From contig DASTPP010000220.1 of NCBI GenBank assembly GCA_035762175.1, positions 1-39,069 of the forward strand: a stretch of 39,069 bases of DNA, in the 5' to 3' direction. Position numbers and translations under genes: made by a program. Below, piece after piece: positions 6,600 to 14,370 of the stretch (positions are counted from its first letter, which is position 1; every line of letters starts with the position of its first letter). The notes below the pieces were generated by a model that was not told the origin of the DNA, made no database searches, and was given only the letters and a program-made list of their open reading frames with translations. Source of the DNA: DASTPP01 sp035762175. GTDB lineage: Bacteria; Myxococcota_A; Polyangia; Polyangiales; Polyangiaceae.

Positions 6600-8507
6600 T
6601 TGACCTCGCGCCACGCCCTCGCCGTCTCCGCCGCGGTGGCCCTGCTCGCCTGCGGGCCTTCGCACCGGCCGGCCCCGCCCGCGCCTGCCGCCCCGGCCGC
6701 CCACGTCGGGCCCGCCCCCCCTGAGGCTCCGGCGCGGCTCGAGCTTCGCGGCGTGGTGACGAGCGCGTCGGGGGCGCCGGTGGCGGGCGCCCTCGTGGTC
6801 GCGACCCGCCAGGGCGCGCGCGCGGCGGGGCCGACCGCGCTGACCGGCCCGGCCGGCGAGTTCTCGTTCTCGCTCGAAGAGGGCGCGTACGCGCTGACGG
6901 CGACGAGCGACGCGGGCGTCGCGGCCTACCGCCCGCCCGAGCGCCCCGCCGGGCCGATCGTGCTCGCGCTGGGCGACGACGGCGAGGGCTTCGTGGTCAG
7001 CGGGCGCGTGGGGGCGGCGGCCGCCGCGCCGGGCAAGGTGCGGGTCACGGCGGCGCGCGAGAGCGACGTCGAGGGCGACGTCTTCGTCGCCGAGGTGGGG
7101 CCCGGGGGCCGCTATCGCCTGCGCCTACCGCGCGCCCTCGCCCGCGGCTACACCTTGAAGGCCGAGGCCCCGGGCGCGTTCGGCCTGCGCGCCGGCGTGA
7201 GCGAGCTGCGCGATCAAGAGATCGATCTCGATCTGTACGTGCCGGCGCCGCTGCCGGCCGAGGTGGCCGAGTGGGTCGGCCGGGCGGCCTCGCCGCTCGA
7301 CGGGGTGCAGGCGGGCCGGGGCTTCGCCGACCTCGACGCCTTCGGCGCGGTCGTGGGCGACGCGCGCGTCGTGGGGCTCGGCGAGGGGACGCACGGGACG
7401 CGCGAGTTCTTTCAGCTCAAGCACCGCCTGATCGAATACCTGGTCGAGAAAAAAGGCTTCCGCGCCGTCGCCTTCGAGGCCGGGCGGGCCGAGGCGCGGC
7501 GGGTGAACGAGTACGTGCTCGGCGGCCGCGGCACGGCGGCCGGGGCGCTGCGGGGCCTGCGCTACTGGACGTGGGACACCGAAGAGGTCACCTCGCTGGT
7601 CGAGTGGATGCGCGCGTACAACGCCGACCCGCGCCACGCGGCGAAGGTGCAATTTCTCGGCGTCGACATGGACCTCACCCCCCTCGCCGCCCGCAACGTG
7701 CACGCCTACCTCGAGCGGGTCGACCCCGCCTTCGTCCGCGCCCGCCCGCCGGTTCTCGAGCTCCTCGAGGCCGACGACGCGCCCGAGCGCTGGGTGATGC
7801 TCTCGGCCGAGACGCGCTCGGCCCTGCGCGCGGCGGCCGAGGCGACGGTCGCGCGGCTCGACGAGCGCCGCGCCTCCTACGCGAAGGCGGCGGGCGTCGC
7901 GCGCCTCCGCGAGGCCCGCGAAGACGCCCGCTCGCTCGCCCAGTGGGCCGCGGTGCACGCGGAAGATCGGGCGGCCGGCGACTTCGGTTTCGCGCTGCGC
8001 GACGTGGCCATGACCGAGAACCTCGAGGCGGCGCTGGCCGAGGGGGGGCCGCGCGAGAAGATCGTCTTCTGGGCGCACAACGGGCACGTGGGCCTCGAGC
8101 TGCCGCCGCTCGTGAGCGTGGGCGAGCTCATGCGCAAGAAGCACGGGGCGGGCTACGTCGGCGTCGGGCTGCTCTTCGGCCGCGGCTCGTTCCGGGCGAT
8201 CGCCGGGCCCCGCTCGGCCACACGCCCCCCGCCGCACGCCGTCGCGCTCGGCCCCGCGCCCGAGGCCGATCTGACGACGCCGCTCGCGCGTGCCGGCCAC
8301 CCCCTCGCCCTGCTCGACCTGCGGCGCGCGCCGGCCGGGGTCGTGCGCGACTGGTTCCGGGCGCCGCACCCGGTGCGCGACATCGGCGTGAGTTTCTCCG
8401 ACGAGGCCGGGTCCACGGCGCTGCACGTGCCGGCCCGCCGCTACGACGCGCTGCTCTTCGTCGCCGAGACCACGGCGTCGCGGGCGAACCCGGGCGCGCG
8501 CGAGTGA
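6600..8507 (+). CDS. Lipoprotein with regulatory-like beta domain and erythromycin-esterase domain
   Basis: Starting at the TTG at 6600 the product has 635 residues and a compact lipoprotein signal ending LLAC. An in-frame GTG at 6561 would add 13 residues, and neither has a clear ribosome site. After a Pro/Ala spacer, residues about 45-110 look like a carboxypeptidase-regulatory-like beta domain (ELRGVVTSASGAPVAGALV). From about residue 230 comes an erythromycin-esterase-family domain: GLGEGTHGTREFFQLKHRL, AFEAGRAEARRVNEYV, a YWTWDTEEV segment, FLGVDMD and WAHNGHVGL. These carry the conserved Glu and His residues of the family. The family includes macrolide esterases and many hydrolases of unknown substrate. 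Anchoring in the envelope together with a beta domain argues against assuming resistance. Confidence 0.85.
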   Translation: MTSRHALAVSAAVALLACGPSHRPAPPAPAAPAAHVGPAPPEAPARLELRGVVTSASGAPVAGALVVATRQGARAAGPTALTGPAGEFSFSLEEGAYALTATSDAGVAAYRPPERPAGPIVLALGDDGEGFVVSGRVGAAAAAPGKVRVTAARESDVEGDVFVAEVGPGGRYRLRLPRALARGYTLKAEAPGAFGLRAGVSELRDQEIDLDLYVPAPLPAEVAEWVGRAASPLDGVQAGRGFADLDAFGAVVGDARVVGLGEGTHGTREFFQLKHRLIEYLVEKKGFRAVAFEAGRAEARRVNEYVLGGRGTAAGALRGLRYWTWDTEEVTSLVEWMRAYNADPRHAAKVQFLGVDMDLTPLAARNVHAYLERVDPAFVRARPPVLELLEADDAPERWVMLSAETRSALRAAAEATVARLDERRASYAKAAGVARLREAREDARSLAQWAAVHAEDRAAGDFGFALRDVAMTENLEAALAEGGPREKIVFWAHNGHVGLELPPLVSVGELMRKKHGAGYVGVGLLFGRGSFRAIAGPRSATRPPPHAVALGPAPEADLTTPLARAGHPLALLDLRRAPAGVVRDWFRAPHPVRDIGVSFSDEAGSTALHVPARRYDALLFVAETTASRANPGARE

Positions 8508-8598
8508 GGCGGCGCCTCCGGGCCGTCGTTTCGGGCTTGCGTTGGGCGGGCCCTGCGTTTCTGATCGGCGCCGAGCCATGATTCGGCCCTCGTAACGC

Positions 8599-9456
8599 AT
8601 GACCTTCGTGCGAACCCCCGGCGACGGACGCTGGATCGACGTCGAGCTCTTCGCGGTGCCCGTGCGCGTGCTGCGCGCGTTCCTGGCGCCCTTTCTGGGG
8701 CCCTTCCCGCGGGTGCGGCTGCCGGCCCGAGAGGGCCCGAAGGCGCGGGCCCCGGGCGGGCAGGCCTTCGCGGCCGGGGTGGCGCCGGCGGTCGAGCTGG
8801 TGGCGACGATGCTGCGGGTGCGCGCCCGCGCCACCGGCGAGCGCGGCCGCGACGCGCGGCGGCGGCTCGAGGTGCTGCTGGCGGCGCACCGCGACGCGGG
8901 CGCCGGGCCCGGCGGGCCAGAGGGCCGGTACAGCCCCCGGGGGCGCCTGCTCGAGTGCCTCGCCGACGAGTTCTTGTACGCCCTCGACGCGCCCCCGTGC
9001 CACCGCATCGAGACCGCGGGCACCTACGAGCAGATGCTCGACGTCGCGCTGCGCTTTCGGCTCGGGGGCCGCAGCCTCTACCCCTCGCCCTTCGGCGGCG
9101 CCTACCGCGATCTCACCCGAAAGCGCTTCTTCTGGTTTACCGCCAGCCTGAGCGAAGACCCGAACCCCTTCCAGCGCCGCTGGGCGGTGACCTGGCCCGA
9201 CGACCTGCCCCGCTACCTGCGGGCGCTGCGGCGCCCGCGCGCGCCCTTGAGCGCGAGCCGCATTTACCAGTCGGTGCGCCGCGGCGGCAGCTGGGTCGGC
9301 CACGGCGTCGGGCCGCGCGAGTATGTCGCGGGCCACCGGGCGCACCTCGAGCACGCCGAAGCGTGCATCGACGCCCTGCTGCCCGAGCTCGAGAGCGCCC
9401 AGGCGACCGACTCGGCCCTCCTCGGGCGGGCGCTCGACGCCTCCGGTGACGATTGA
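8599..9456 (+). CDS. Unrecognised soluble protein
   Basis: The 285-residue product matches no family I recognise. It has no signal peptide or membrane segment. Arg and Ala are abundant in residues 60-110. A more conserved-looking middle (FRLGGRSLYPSPFGGAYRDL, KRFFWFTASLSEDPNPFQRR) and a SWVGHGVGPREYVAGHRAHL stretch suggest a real fold. The ATG lacks a clear ribosome site. The gene follows the esterase gene on the same strand after 91 bp and converges with the next gene 42 bp downstream. Confidence 0.65.
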   Translation: MTFVRTPGDGRWIDVELFAVPVRVLRAFLAPFLGPFPRVRLPAREGPKARAPGGQAFAAGVAPAVELVATMLRVRARATGERGRDARRRLEVLLAAHRDAGAGPGGPEGRYSPRGRLLECLADEFLYALDAPPCHRIETAGTYEQMLDVALRFRLGGRSLYPSPFGGAYRDLTRKRFFWFTASLSEDPNPFQRRWAVTWPDDLPRYLRALRRPRAPLSASRIYQSVRRGGSWVGHGVGPREYVAGHRAHLEHAEACIDALLPELESAQATDSALLGRALDASGDD

Positions 9457-9498
9457 GCGCCCGGGCCGCAGCCAGGGCGCTCCGGGTCGACCGCCGCC

Positions 9499-10533
9499 TC
9501 AGGGCCCGAGCAACCGGCGCGCCGCCTCTTCGCCGCCGCCCTCGCCGAGCGACCACGCCGCGCGCCGCTCTTCGGCCCACGCGTGCAGGCGCGGGGCGGT
9601 CACGTGCAGCGAGTAACGCGGCATGCGCGAGGGCGCCTCGGCGAGCAGGTGGCGCGCCATCGCGTCGTCGCCCCGCCGGTGGAACGCCCAGGCCAGGCTG
9701 ACCAGCATCTCGCCGTACTGCGTGCGCAGCAGCGCGCCGCGCGCCCACTGGTGCAGCGTCGCGTCGTCGGGCAGCTCGTGGGGGGCGTCGGCCTCGACGG
9801 CGATGGTCAGCTCGAGGCTCTCGAGCATGAAGGCGTAGAACTCGCCGCGCGCGCCGCGGCCCCGGGCCCAGGTGGCCACCTCGTCGCGCTGGCGGCGCGC
9901 CTCGTCGAGCCGGCCGAGCCTGGCGAGCGCGGCGGCGCGCAGGCAGCCCGCGCGCCAGCGCTGCACCGCGCCGCCGCCGGCCCACGAGCCGCGCAGCTTG
10001 GGGAGCACGCGATCGAGGCGCTCGAGCGCGCTCTGCGCCCGGCCGAGCAAGCCGTCGAGCGCGCTCTGCGTCACCGCGGCCGCGACGCGCAGCCCCCGCG
10101 GCAGGGCCTTGCTCTCGAGCGCGACGAAGGCCGCGTGCGCCTCCTCCCACTGGTAGTTTGCCACCAGCGCGTGGGCGGCGCGGAACGCCGGCCAGTGACG
10201 AAGCTGAAAGCCCATGGCGGCCGCCGTGAAGGCAGCGACGGCCGCGCCGGCCGCCGGCCCGAACATGGCCGCGTAGAGCAGGCCGACCCCGCCCACCATC
10301 AGGCCGACCAGCCCCCAGGACCGCGCCTTCACCAGGGCGAGCTGCCGCGGGCCGACCACGTTGCCCCGCCCATCGAGCAGGAGCAACTCGCCCGGCTTGG
10401 CCTCGGCGAGCGAAGGCGCCGGAATCAGCGCCGGCGGCTTGGCCTTCGGTGCGACGACGATGGCCCGGGGCGCCGCGCCCTTCGGTGCAACTGTGATGGC
10501 CCGGGGCGCCGCGTCGTTTTCGGGGCTCGGCAT
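9499..10533 (-). CDS. Membrane protein with TPR-like helical C-terminal domain
   Basis: From the ATG at 10533 the protein has 344 residues. A longer frame begins at 10644, but MPSPEND begins the protein-like sequence. The N-terminus has two copies of a PRAI-VAPK motif, then GELLLLDGRGNVVG. Two adjacent membrane segments follow (SWGLVGLMVGGVGLLYAAMF and an Ala-rich one) at about residues 90-130. Residues about 135-340 are Ala/Leu/Arg-rich helical repeats of TPR type (GCLRAAALARLGRLDEARRQ is one clear unit). It is probably an inner-membrane protein with a cytoplasmic interaction domain. No enzymatic motif is visible. Confidence 0.72.
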   Translation of the reverse strand: MPSPENDAAPRAITVAPKGAAPRAIVVAPKAKPPALIPAPSLAEAKPGELLLLDGRGNVVGPRQLALVKARSWGLVGLMVGGVGLLYAAMFGPAAGAAVAAFTAAAMGFQLRHWPAFRAAHALVANYQWEEAHAAFVALESKALPRGLRVAAAVTQSALDGLLGRAQSALERLDRVLPKLRGSWAGGGAVQRWRAGCLRAAALARLGRLDEARRQRDEVATWARGRGARGEFYAFMLESLELTIAVEADAPHELPDDATLHQWARGALLRTQYGEMLVSLAWAFHRRGDDAMARHLLAEAPSRMPRYSLHVTAPRLHAWAEERRAAWSLGEGGGEEAARRLLGP

Positions 10534-10849
10534 GGGGCCCGAGGGTAGCACCCGCTCGCCCGGTCGCACGACCCGAGCGCCTTGGCCATGCCCTCGGCGG
10601 GGAAGGTCAGCGGATCGAGCCCAGCGCGGCGAACGCCCCGCCACGCGGCCGCCGAGGCCGGCATAAGTATCAGGGCGGGGGCGAGCGCTCGCACCCGGGC
10701 GAGAAGGGCGCGCGGGCCCCTTGCAAGAGAGACCAGCCCTCGCGCTCGCCGCGCGGGGTCGCGTCGAAGAGCGCGGCGACGAGCTCGTTCATCGCGCCGG
10801 TGTGGGCACTCGAACCTGGGCTCGGGGGGCGCTGACACACTCGGTCGAA
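10534..10849. other. Intergenic stretch with a possible gene remnant
   Basis: These 316 bp lie between two minus-strand genes. The only coding-like piece is on the minus strand at 10670-10792: ATG, then NELVAALFDATPRGEREGW and a TGA after 40 codons, with the same frame open and protein-like for a few residues upstream of the ATG. It may be a remnant of a longer gene. No domain is recognisable. Confidence 0.35.
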
Positions 10850-12124
10850 TCAGGCCGCGGTCGCGGCGGGCCAGACGATGTCTTGGTGGTAGCGGGTGAG
10901 GCGGCCGAACGCGTCGAACTCGAAGCGCACGGCGGCGTGCTGGGTAAATTGGCCCGTCTGCCGGCTGACGACGTGGGCGTAGGCCGAGACCGTGCGGCCG
11001 GCGACGACGTGGTTGTCGACCGTGTGCAGATCGAGCGGCCCCTTGTCGAGGGGCTTGAGCGAGGTGCGCACCGCCCAGACGTGCTCGAAGCCGGTCACGT
11101 CGAGCCCGTACGCGGGGATGCTCATGCGCAGGTCCGGGGCCGAGAGCTGGCGGTAGGCGTCCGCGTCGCCATGCTCCCAGGCGAGCATGAGGGCGTTCGA
11201 GCGGGCGACGAGCGCGGCGGCGTCGGGGCCGGCGTCGCCCTGGGCGGCGCGCAGGGCGGGCAGCAGCGTCGAGCGGGCGAATTCTTGTACGGTGGTGGGC
11301 GTGGTGGTCTCGGGCGTGCGGGGCTCGGCCGCGTCCATGCGCCCGTCGCGGACGGCCTGAAAGAGCTCGGCGTACGCGTCGGCGGCGAAGTCGGGCAGGC
11401 CGGCGGCGAGCATGCCTTGGCGCATCTGCTCGACCGTCACCTCGACGTGGCGGATGGGCCGGCCCAGCTCTTCGGTGAGCGCGGCGGCGATCTGGCGGTA
11501 GCTCCGATCGACGGGGCCGTGGATGCCAACGATCGGGTGCCCGGCCCAGGTCGGGTCGAGCAAGAAGGCCGCGGCGCGCCCGGCGATGTCGACCGCGGCG
11601 ACGAGCGGCAGGGGCTTGTCGGTGGGCATGGGCGAGTAGATGGCGCCGTCTTTGATGATGGTGGGCACGTCGCGCAGCAGGTTCTCCATGAAGAAGCCCG
11701 GGCGCAGCGCGACGACGTCGGGGGCGGCGGCGCGGAAGGCGTTCTCGACGGCCAGCAGCGAGCCGACCGGGCCGGTGCCCGGGCCCGTGTGGGCGCCGAC
11801 GCTCGAGAGGACGACGACGCGCGAGACGCCCCGCTTCTTCACCTCGGCGGCGGCGAGGCGGGCCGAGCGCTCGAGCCAGGCGTTGGCGTCGGGCCGGTAG
11901 GCGGGCGGCGAGAGCCAGAAGAGGGCGTCGGCGCCCTCGAGCGCCCGGGCGAGGGCGGCCGGGTCGTCGATCGAGCCCTCGACGACGAGGGCGCCGCGGG
12001 CGGCGAAGTGGGCGACGCTCGCGGGGCGGCGGGTCAAGAGCGTCACGTCGGCGCCGGCGTCGAGCAAGCGCTGGGTGAGCGGGCGGCCGATGGTACCGTT
12101 GGGGGTGTTGATGACGATGCGCAT
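10850..12124 (-). CDS. NmrA-like NAD(P)-binding protein fused to a SnoaL-like domain
   Basis: The 424-residue product starts with a Rossmann fold of the NmrA/atypical short-chain dehydrogenase type: MRIVINTPNGTIGRPLTQRL, VTLLTRRPASV, SRVVVLSSVGAHTG and ALRPGFFMENLL. Residues 1 to about 275 fit this family, which binds NAD(P)H and acts as a reductase or redox sensor. From about residue 300 a second domain looks like the SnoaL/NTF2-like fold (ALMLAWEHGDADAYRQLSAP). The fusion suggests a substrate-binding partner for the reductase domain. The ATG has CGGAG upstream. It is divergent from the LysR gene, 184 bp away, which is the usual arrangement for a target of that regulator. Confidence 0.85.
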   Translation of the reverse strand: MRIVINTPNGTIGRPLTQRLLDAGADVTLLTRRPASVAHFAARGALVVEGSIDDPAALARALEGADALFWLSPPAYRPDANAWLERSARLAAAEVKKRGVSRVVVLSSVGAHTGPGTGPVGSLLAVENAFRAAAPDVVALRPGFFMENLLRDVPTIIKDGAIYSPMPTDKPLPLVAAVDIAGRAAAFLLDPTWAGHPIVGIHGPVDRSYRQIAAALTEELGRPIRHVEVTVEQMRQGMLAAGLPDFAADAYAELFQAVRDGRMDAAEPRTPETTTPTTVQEFARSTLLPALRAAQGDAGPDAAALVARSNALMLAWEHGDADAYRQLSAPDLRMSIPAYGLDVTGFEHVWAVRTSLKPLDKGPLDLHTVDNHVVAGRTVSAYAHVVSRQTGQFTQHAAVRFEFDAFGRLTRYHQDIVWPAATAA

Positions 12125-12212
12125 GGCATGCTCCGGCGGGGGGGTGGGGGCTCGTCGTGAGCCACGCCATCACCGTAAATCGCCCCGCCCGGGCCGGATG
12201 GGCACCGGCGAT

Positions 12213-12224
12213 CATGGTGCCATG
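12213..12224. promoter_or_regulatory. Short inverted repeat between SDR and LysR genes, possible operator
   Basis: CATGG (12213-12217) and CCATG (12220-12224) form a perfect inverted repeat around TG, midway between the divergent starts. LysR-type regulators usually bind a dyad in this position. This one is short and has no clear T-N11-A signature. Confidence 0.3.
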
Positions 12225-12308
12225 CACTCGGCGCATGGCTCGGCCCGCGCCGCCGCCATCCTGCTGCCCGGCCCCGCGGCCGACCTCTATGCTGCCCGGT
12301 ACGCCTCC

Positions 12309-13256
12309 ATGGCCGACCTCGCCGACCTCAACCTGAATCTCTTGCTCGCCCTCGACGCCCTGCTCTCGGAGGCGAACGTGACGCGCGCGGCCGAGCGCCT
12401 GGGGGTGACGCAGCCGGCGATGAGCCGGTCGCTGCAGAAGCTGCGCGAGCAGCTCGGCGACGAGCTGCTCGTGCGCAGCGGGCGGGGGCTCGTGCGCACG
12501 CCGCGGGCCGAGCGCATCCGCCGCGCGCTCGGGCACGGGCTGCAGTCGCTGCGGCGCGCGCTGGCCGAAGACGAGTCGTTCGAGCCGGCGCGGGCGACGA
12601 CGGCGTTCCGGGTGGCGGCCAACGACGTCGCCGGGGTGCGGCTGCTGCCGGCGCTGATGGAGCACCTGCGCGGGCGCGCGCCGCACGTGGCCGTCAACGT
12701 CGTGCCGCTCGACCACGCCGACCTGCTCGGGCAGTTCGAGTTCGGCGCGCTCGATCTGGCGCTCGGGGTGTCGATGGCCGAGGCGCCCGGGCTCCGGCGG
12801 CGGCTGCTCTTGCGCGACGGCTGGACGTGCCTGATGCGCGCGGGGCACCCCGCCGTCGGCGAGCGGCTCGAGCTCTCGACCTACCTCGATCTGTCGCACG
12901 CGCTCTGCAGCCCGCGCGGCGAGGGCAGCGGCGTCGTCGACGAGGCGCTCGCCGCGCTGGGGCGCGCCCGCCGCGTCACGCTGCGGTCGCGCTACTTCGT
13001 CGCCGCCGCGCTGGCCGTGCGGCAGAGCGACTTGGTGCTGACGATGCCCCGGCGCAGCGGCGAGCGCCTGGCCGAGCTCCTGGGGCTGCGGGCGCACGAG
13101 CCGCCGCCCGAGCTCGCCCTGCGCCCGATCGAGTTCCTGGCCCTGTGGCACGAGCGCATGGACGACGCGCCGGCGCATCGGTGGTTCCGGCAGGCGCTGT
13201 TCGCCGCGAACGACGACGATCTCGGCGTCCGGTCGGCGGCGCGGGCGGGCCGGTGA
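12309..13256 (+). CDS. LysR-family transcriptional regulator
   Basis: The frame is open from 12075, but family alignment places the start at the ATG at 12309, giving 315 residues, a normal LysR length. The N-terminal winged helix-turn-helix is clear: LNLLLALDALLSEANVTRAA, then LGVTQPAMSRSLQKLREQLG and LLVRSGRGLVRTPRA. The C-terminal part has the co-inducer-binding fold, with DLALGVSMAEAPGLRRRLLL and a DGWTCLMRAGHPA strand. Such proteins respond to a small molecule and commonly control the divergent gene, here the NmrA/SnoaL fusion. The inducer is unknown. Confidence 0.92.
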   Translation: MADLADLNLNLLLALDALLSEANVTRAAERLGVTQPAMSRSLQKLREQLGDELLVRSGRGLVRTPRAERIRRALGHGLQSLRRALAEDESFEPARATTAFRVAANDVAGVRLLPALMEHLRGRAPHVAVNVVPLDHADLLGQFEFGALDLALGVSMAEAPGLRRRLLLRDGWTCLMRAGHPAVGERLELSTYLDLSHALCSPRGEGSGVVDEALAALGRARRVTLRSRYFVAAALAVRQSDLVLTMPRRSGERLAELLGLRAHEPPPELALRPIEFLALWHERMDDAPAHRWFRQALFAANDDDLGVRSAARAGR

Positions 13257-13877
13257 CGGCCGAGGCGTTCTCGTCCAGCAAGAGCTGGTGCCCGTCGTCG
13301 ATCGCGGTGCCGAGCAGGCGCAGCGCCTTGCGCACCGCCGGGCGCGGCAGAAGAGGCGCCTCGACCTGGGCGAGCGCCTCGGCCAGCTTCGCGTCGAGCG
13401 CGGGCGAGGCGAAGGGCGAGAAGAGGTGCATCGAGGCGTGAGCCCCCAGCAACGCCGCGCGGCTCTGGTCGGCGGTGAGCTCGTCGACGCGCGGGGTCGG
13501 GCCGAACGGATCTTGCACCGCGAGGGCGGGGCGCGTGGCGGCGTCAAACCGGGGCGCCCCGGGCGCCGCGGGCACGTCGGCCGCCGAGTCGATGAGGCGG
13601 GCGGGGTCGGCCGCGCGACGGTCGGTCGGGAGGCGATCGCCGAGCGGCCCCCCCCCTCGGCGTCGACCAGATCGCGCCAGCGCACGTTCAACCCCTCTTG
13701 GCCGATGGCCGTCCATCGCGACTCGGCCACGCTCAGGTCGAGAGCTTCGCCGAAGATCGACGCGCGCCCGGCCGCCCGCAGCGCGAGCGCCACCTCGACC
13801 GCCTTGGCCGGCATCTTCGCCTCGGTCAGCACCACGACCGGCAGCGCGTTCGCGCGGCCGTCGCCCGCGGGCTCACG
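13257..13877 (-). pseudogene. Frameshifted or truncated gene fragment, possibly S41-peptidase-like
   Basis: Two minus-strand frames read as one protein. The first runs from about 13877 (NALPVVVLTEAKMPAKAVEV, then RASIFGEALDL and GLNVRWRDLVDAEGGG). After a nine-C run at 13648-13656 the protein-like sequence continues in a different frame (ADPARLIDSAADVPAAPG, LTADQSRAALLGAHASMHLF, KALRLLGTAIDDGHQLLLDE). The first piece resembles the late core of S41 peptidases and the DDGH segment the start of such a domain, but this is weak. There is no start codon with a plausible N-terminus, and the 3' end runs into the tail of the LysR gene. It is either a decayed gene or one with an uncertain homopolymer length. 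Confidence 0.5.
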
Positions 13878-13934
13878 CCCCGGCCTCCGTCGCCCGCGGC
13901 CCGCCCGGCGCCCCCGGCCGGCCCGCCGCCTGGG

Positions 13935-14351
13935 TTAGGCGAGCTTGCTTCGCGTCAGCTCGAGAATGAACGTCAGGGCCCGCCCCAGGTCTCCGTCGAA
14001 GGGGGCCAGGTGCTCGCGGGCCCAGGCGGCCAGCGCCGCGTCGTCGGTCGTCATGGCCGAGGCCGGGTCGCGCAGCGGCACCGGGCCGGACGCCGACGCG
14101 AGCCCGAGGTCGAGCAGGCACAGGTGGAGGTGCGGGGACAGCCGGGCCTGGTCGGCGCCGAGCGCCCGCGCGCGCAAGCACGCGAGCAGCGCGAATTCGG
14201 TCGCGCGCGTGTCGCCGAGCAGCATGATGATGTCGCACCACGACTCGGTATCGGCCGGGCTCTGCTCGACCCTGCGGGCGGCCGGCTCGAAGGTGTCGCG
14301 CCAGCCGCGCGGGGGCCGCCAACGTTCGACGAACTCGTCGTACCACGCCAT
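13935..14351 (-). CDS. Small unrecognised protein, partner of the monooxygenase gene
   Basis: The 138-residue product begins MAWYDEFVERWRPPRGW and is predicted soluble and mostly helical, with no signal peptide. It is acidic and Ala/Leu-rich and has no motif I recognise. Its ATG lies only 19 bp after the stop of the upstream flavoprotein gene, so the two almost certainly share a transcript. The tight linkage suggests a role with that enzyme, but the sequence gives no catalytic clue. No ribosome site is obvious, so translation may depend on the upstream gene. Confidence 0.7.
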   Translation of the reverse strand: MAWYDEFVERWRPPRGWRDTFEPAARRVEQSPADTESWCDIIMLLGDTRATEFALLACLRARALGADQARLSPHLHLCLLDLGLASASGPVPLRDPASAMTTDDAALAAWAREHLAPFDGDLGRALTFILELTRSKLA

Positions 14352-14370
14352 CGAGCGAGCGCCGGCGGGC

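Noticed and set aside
10425..13835. Very long minus-strand frame (1136 codons)
   Set aside because: It runs antisense to the LysR gene and in a shadow frame through the NmrA gene. Arg/Pro/Ala-rich composition and no domain mark it as GC-driven; only its first 60 or so residues look real and belong to the remnant.
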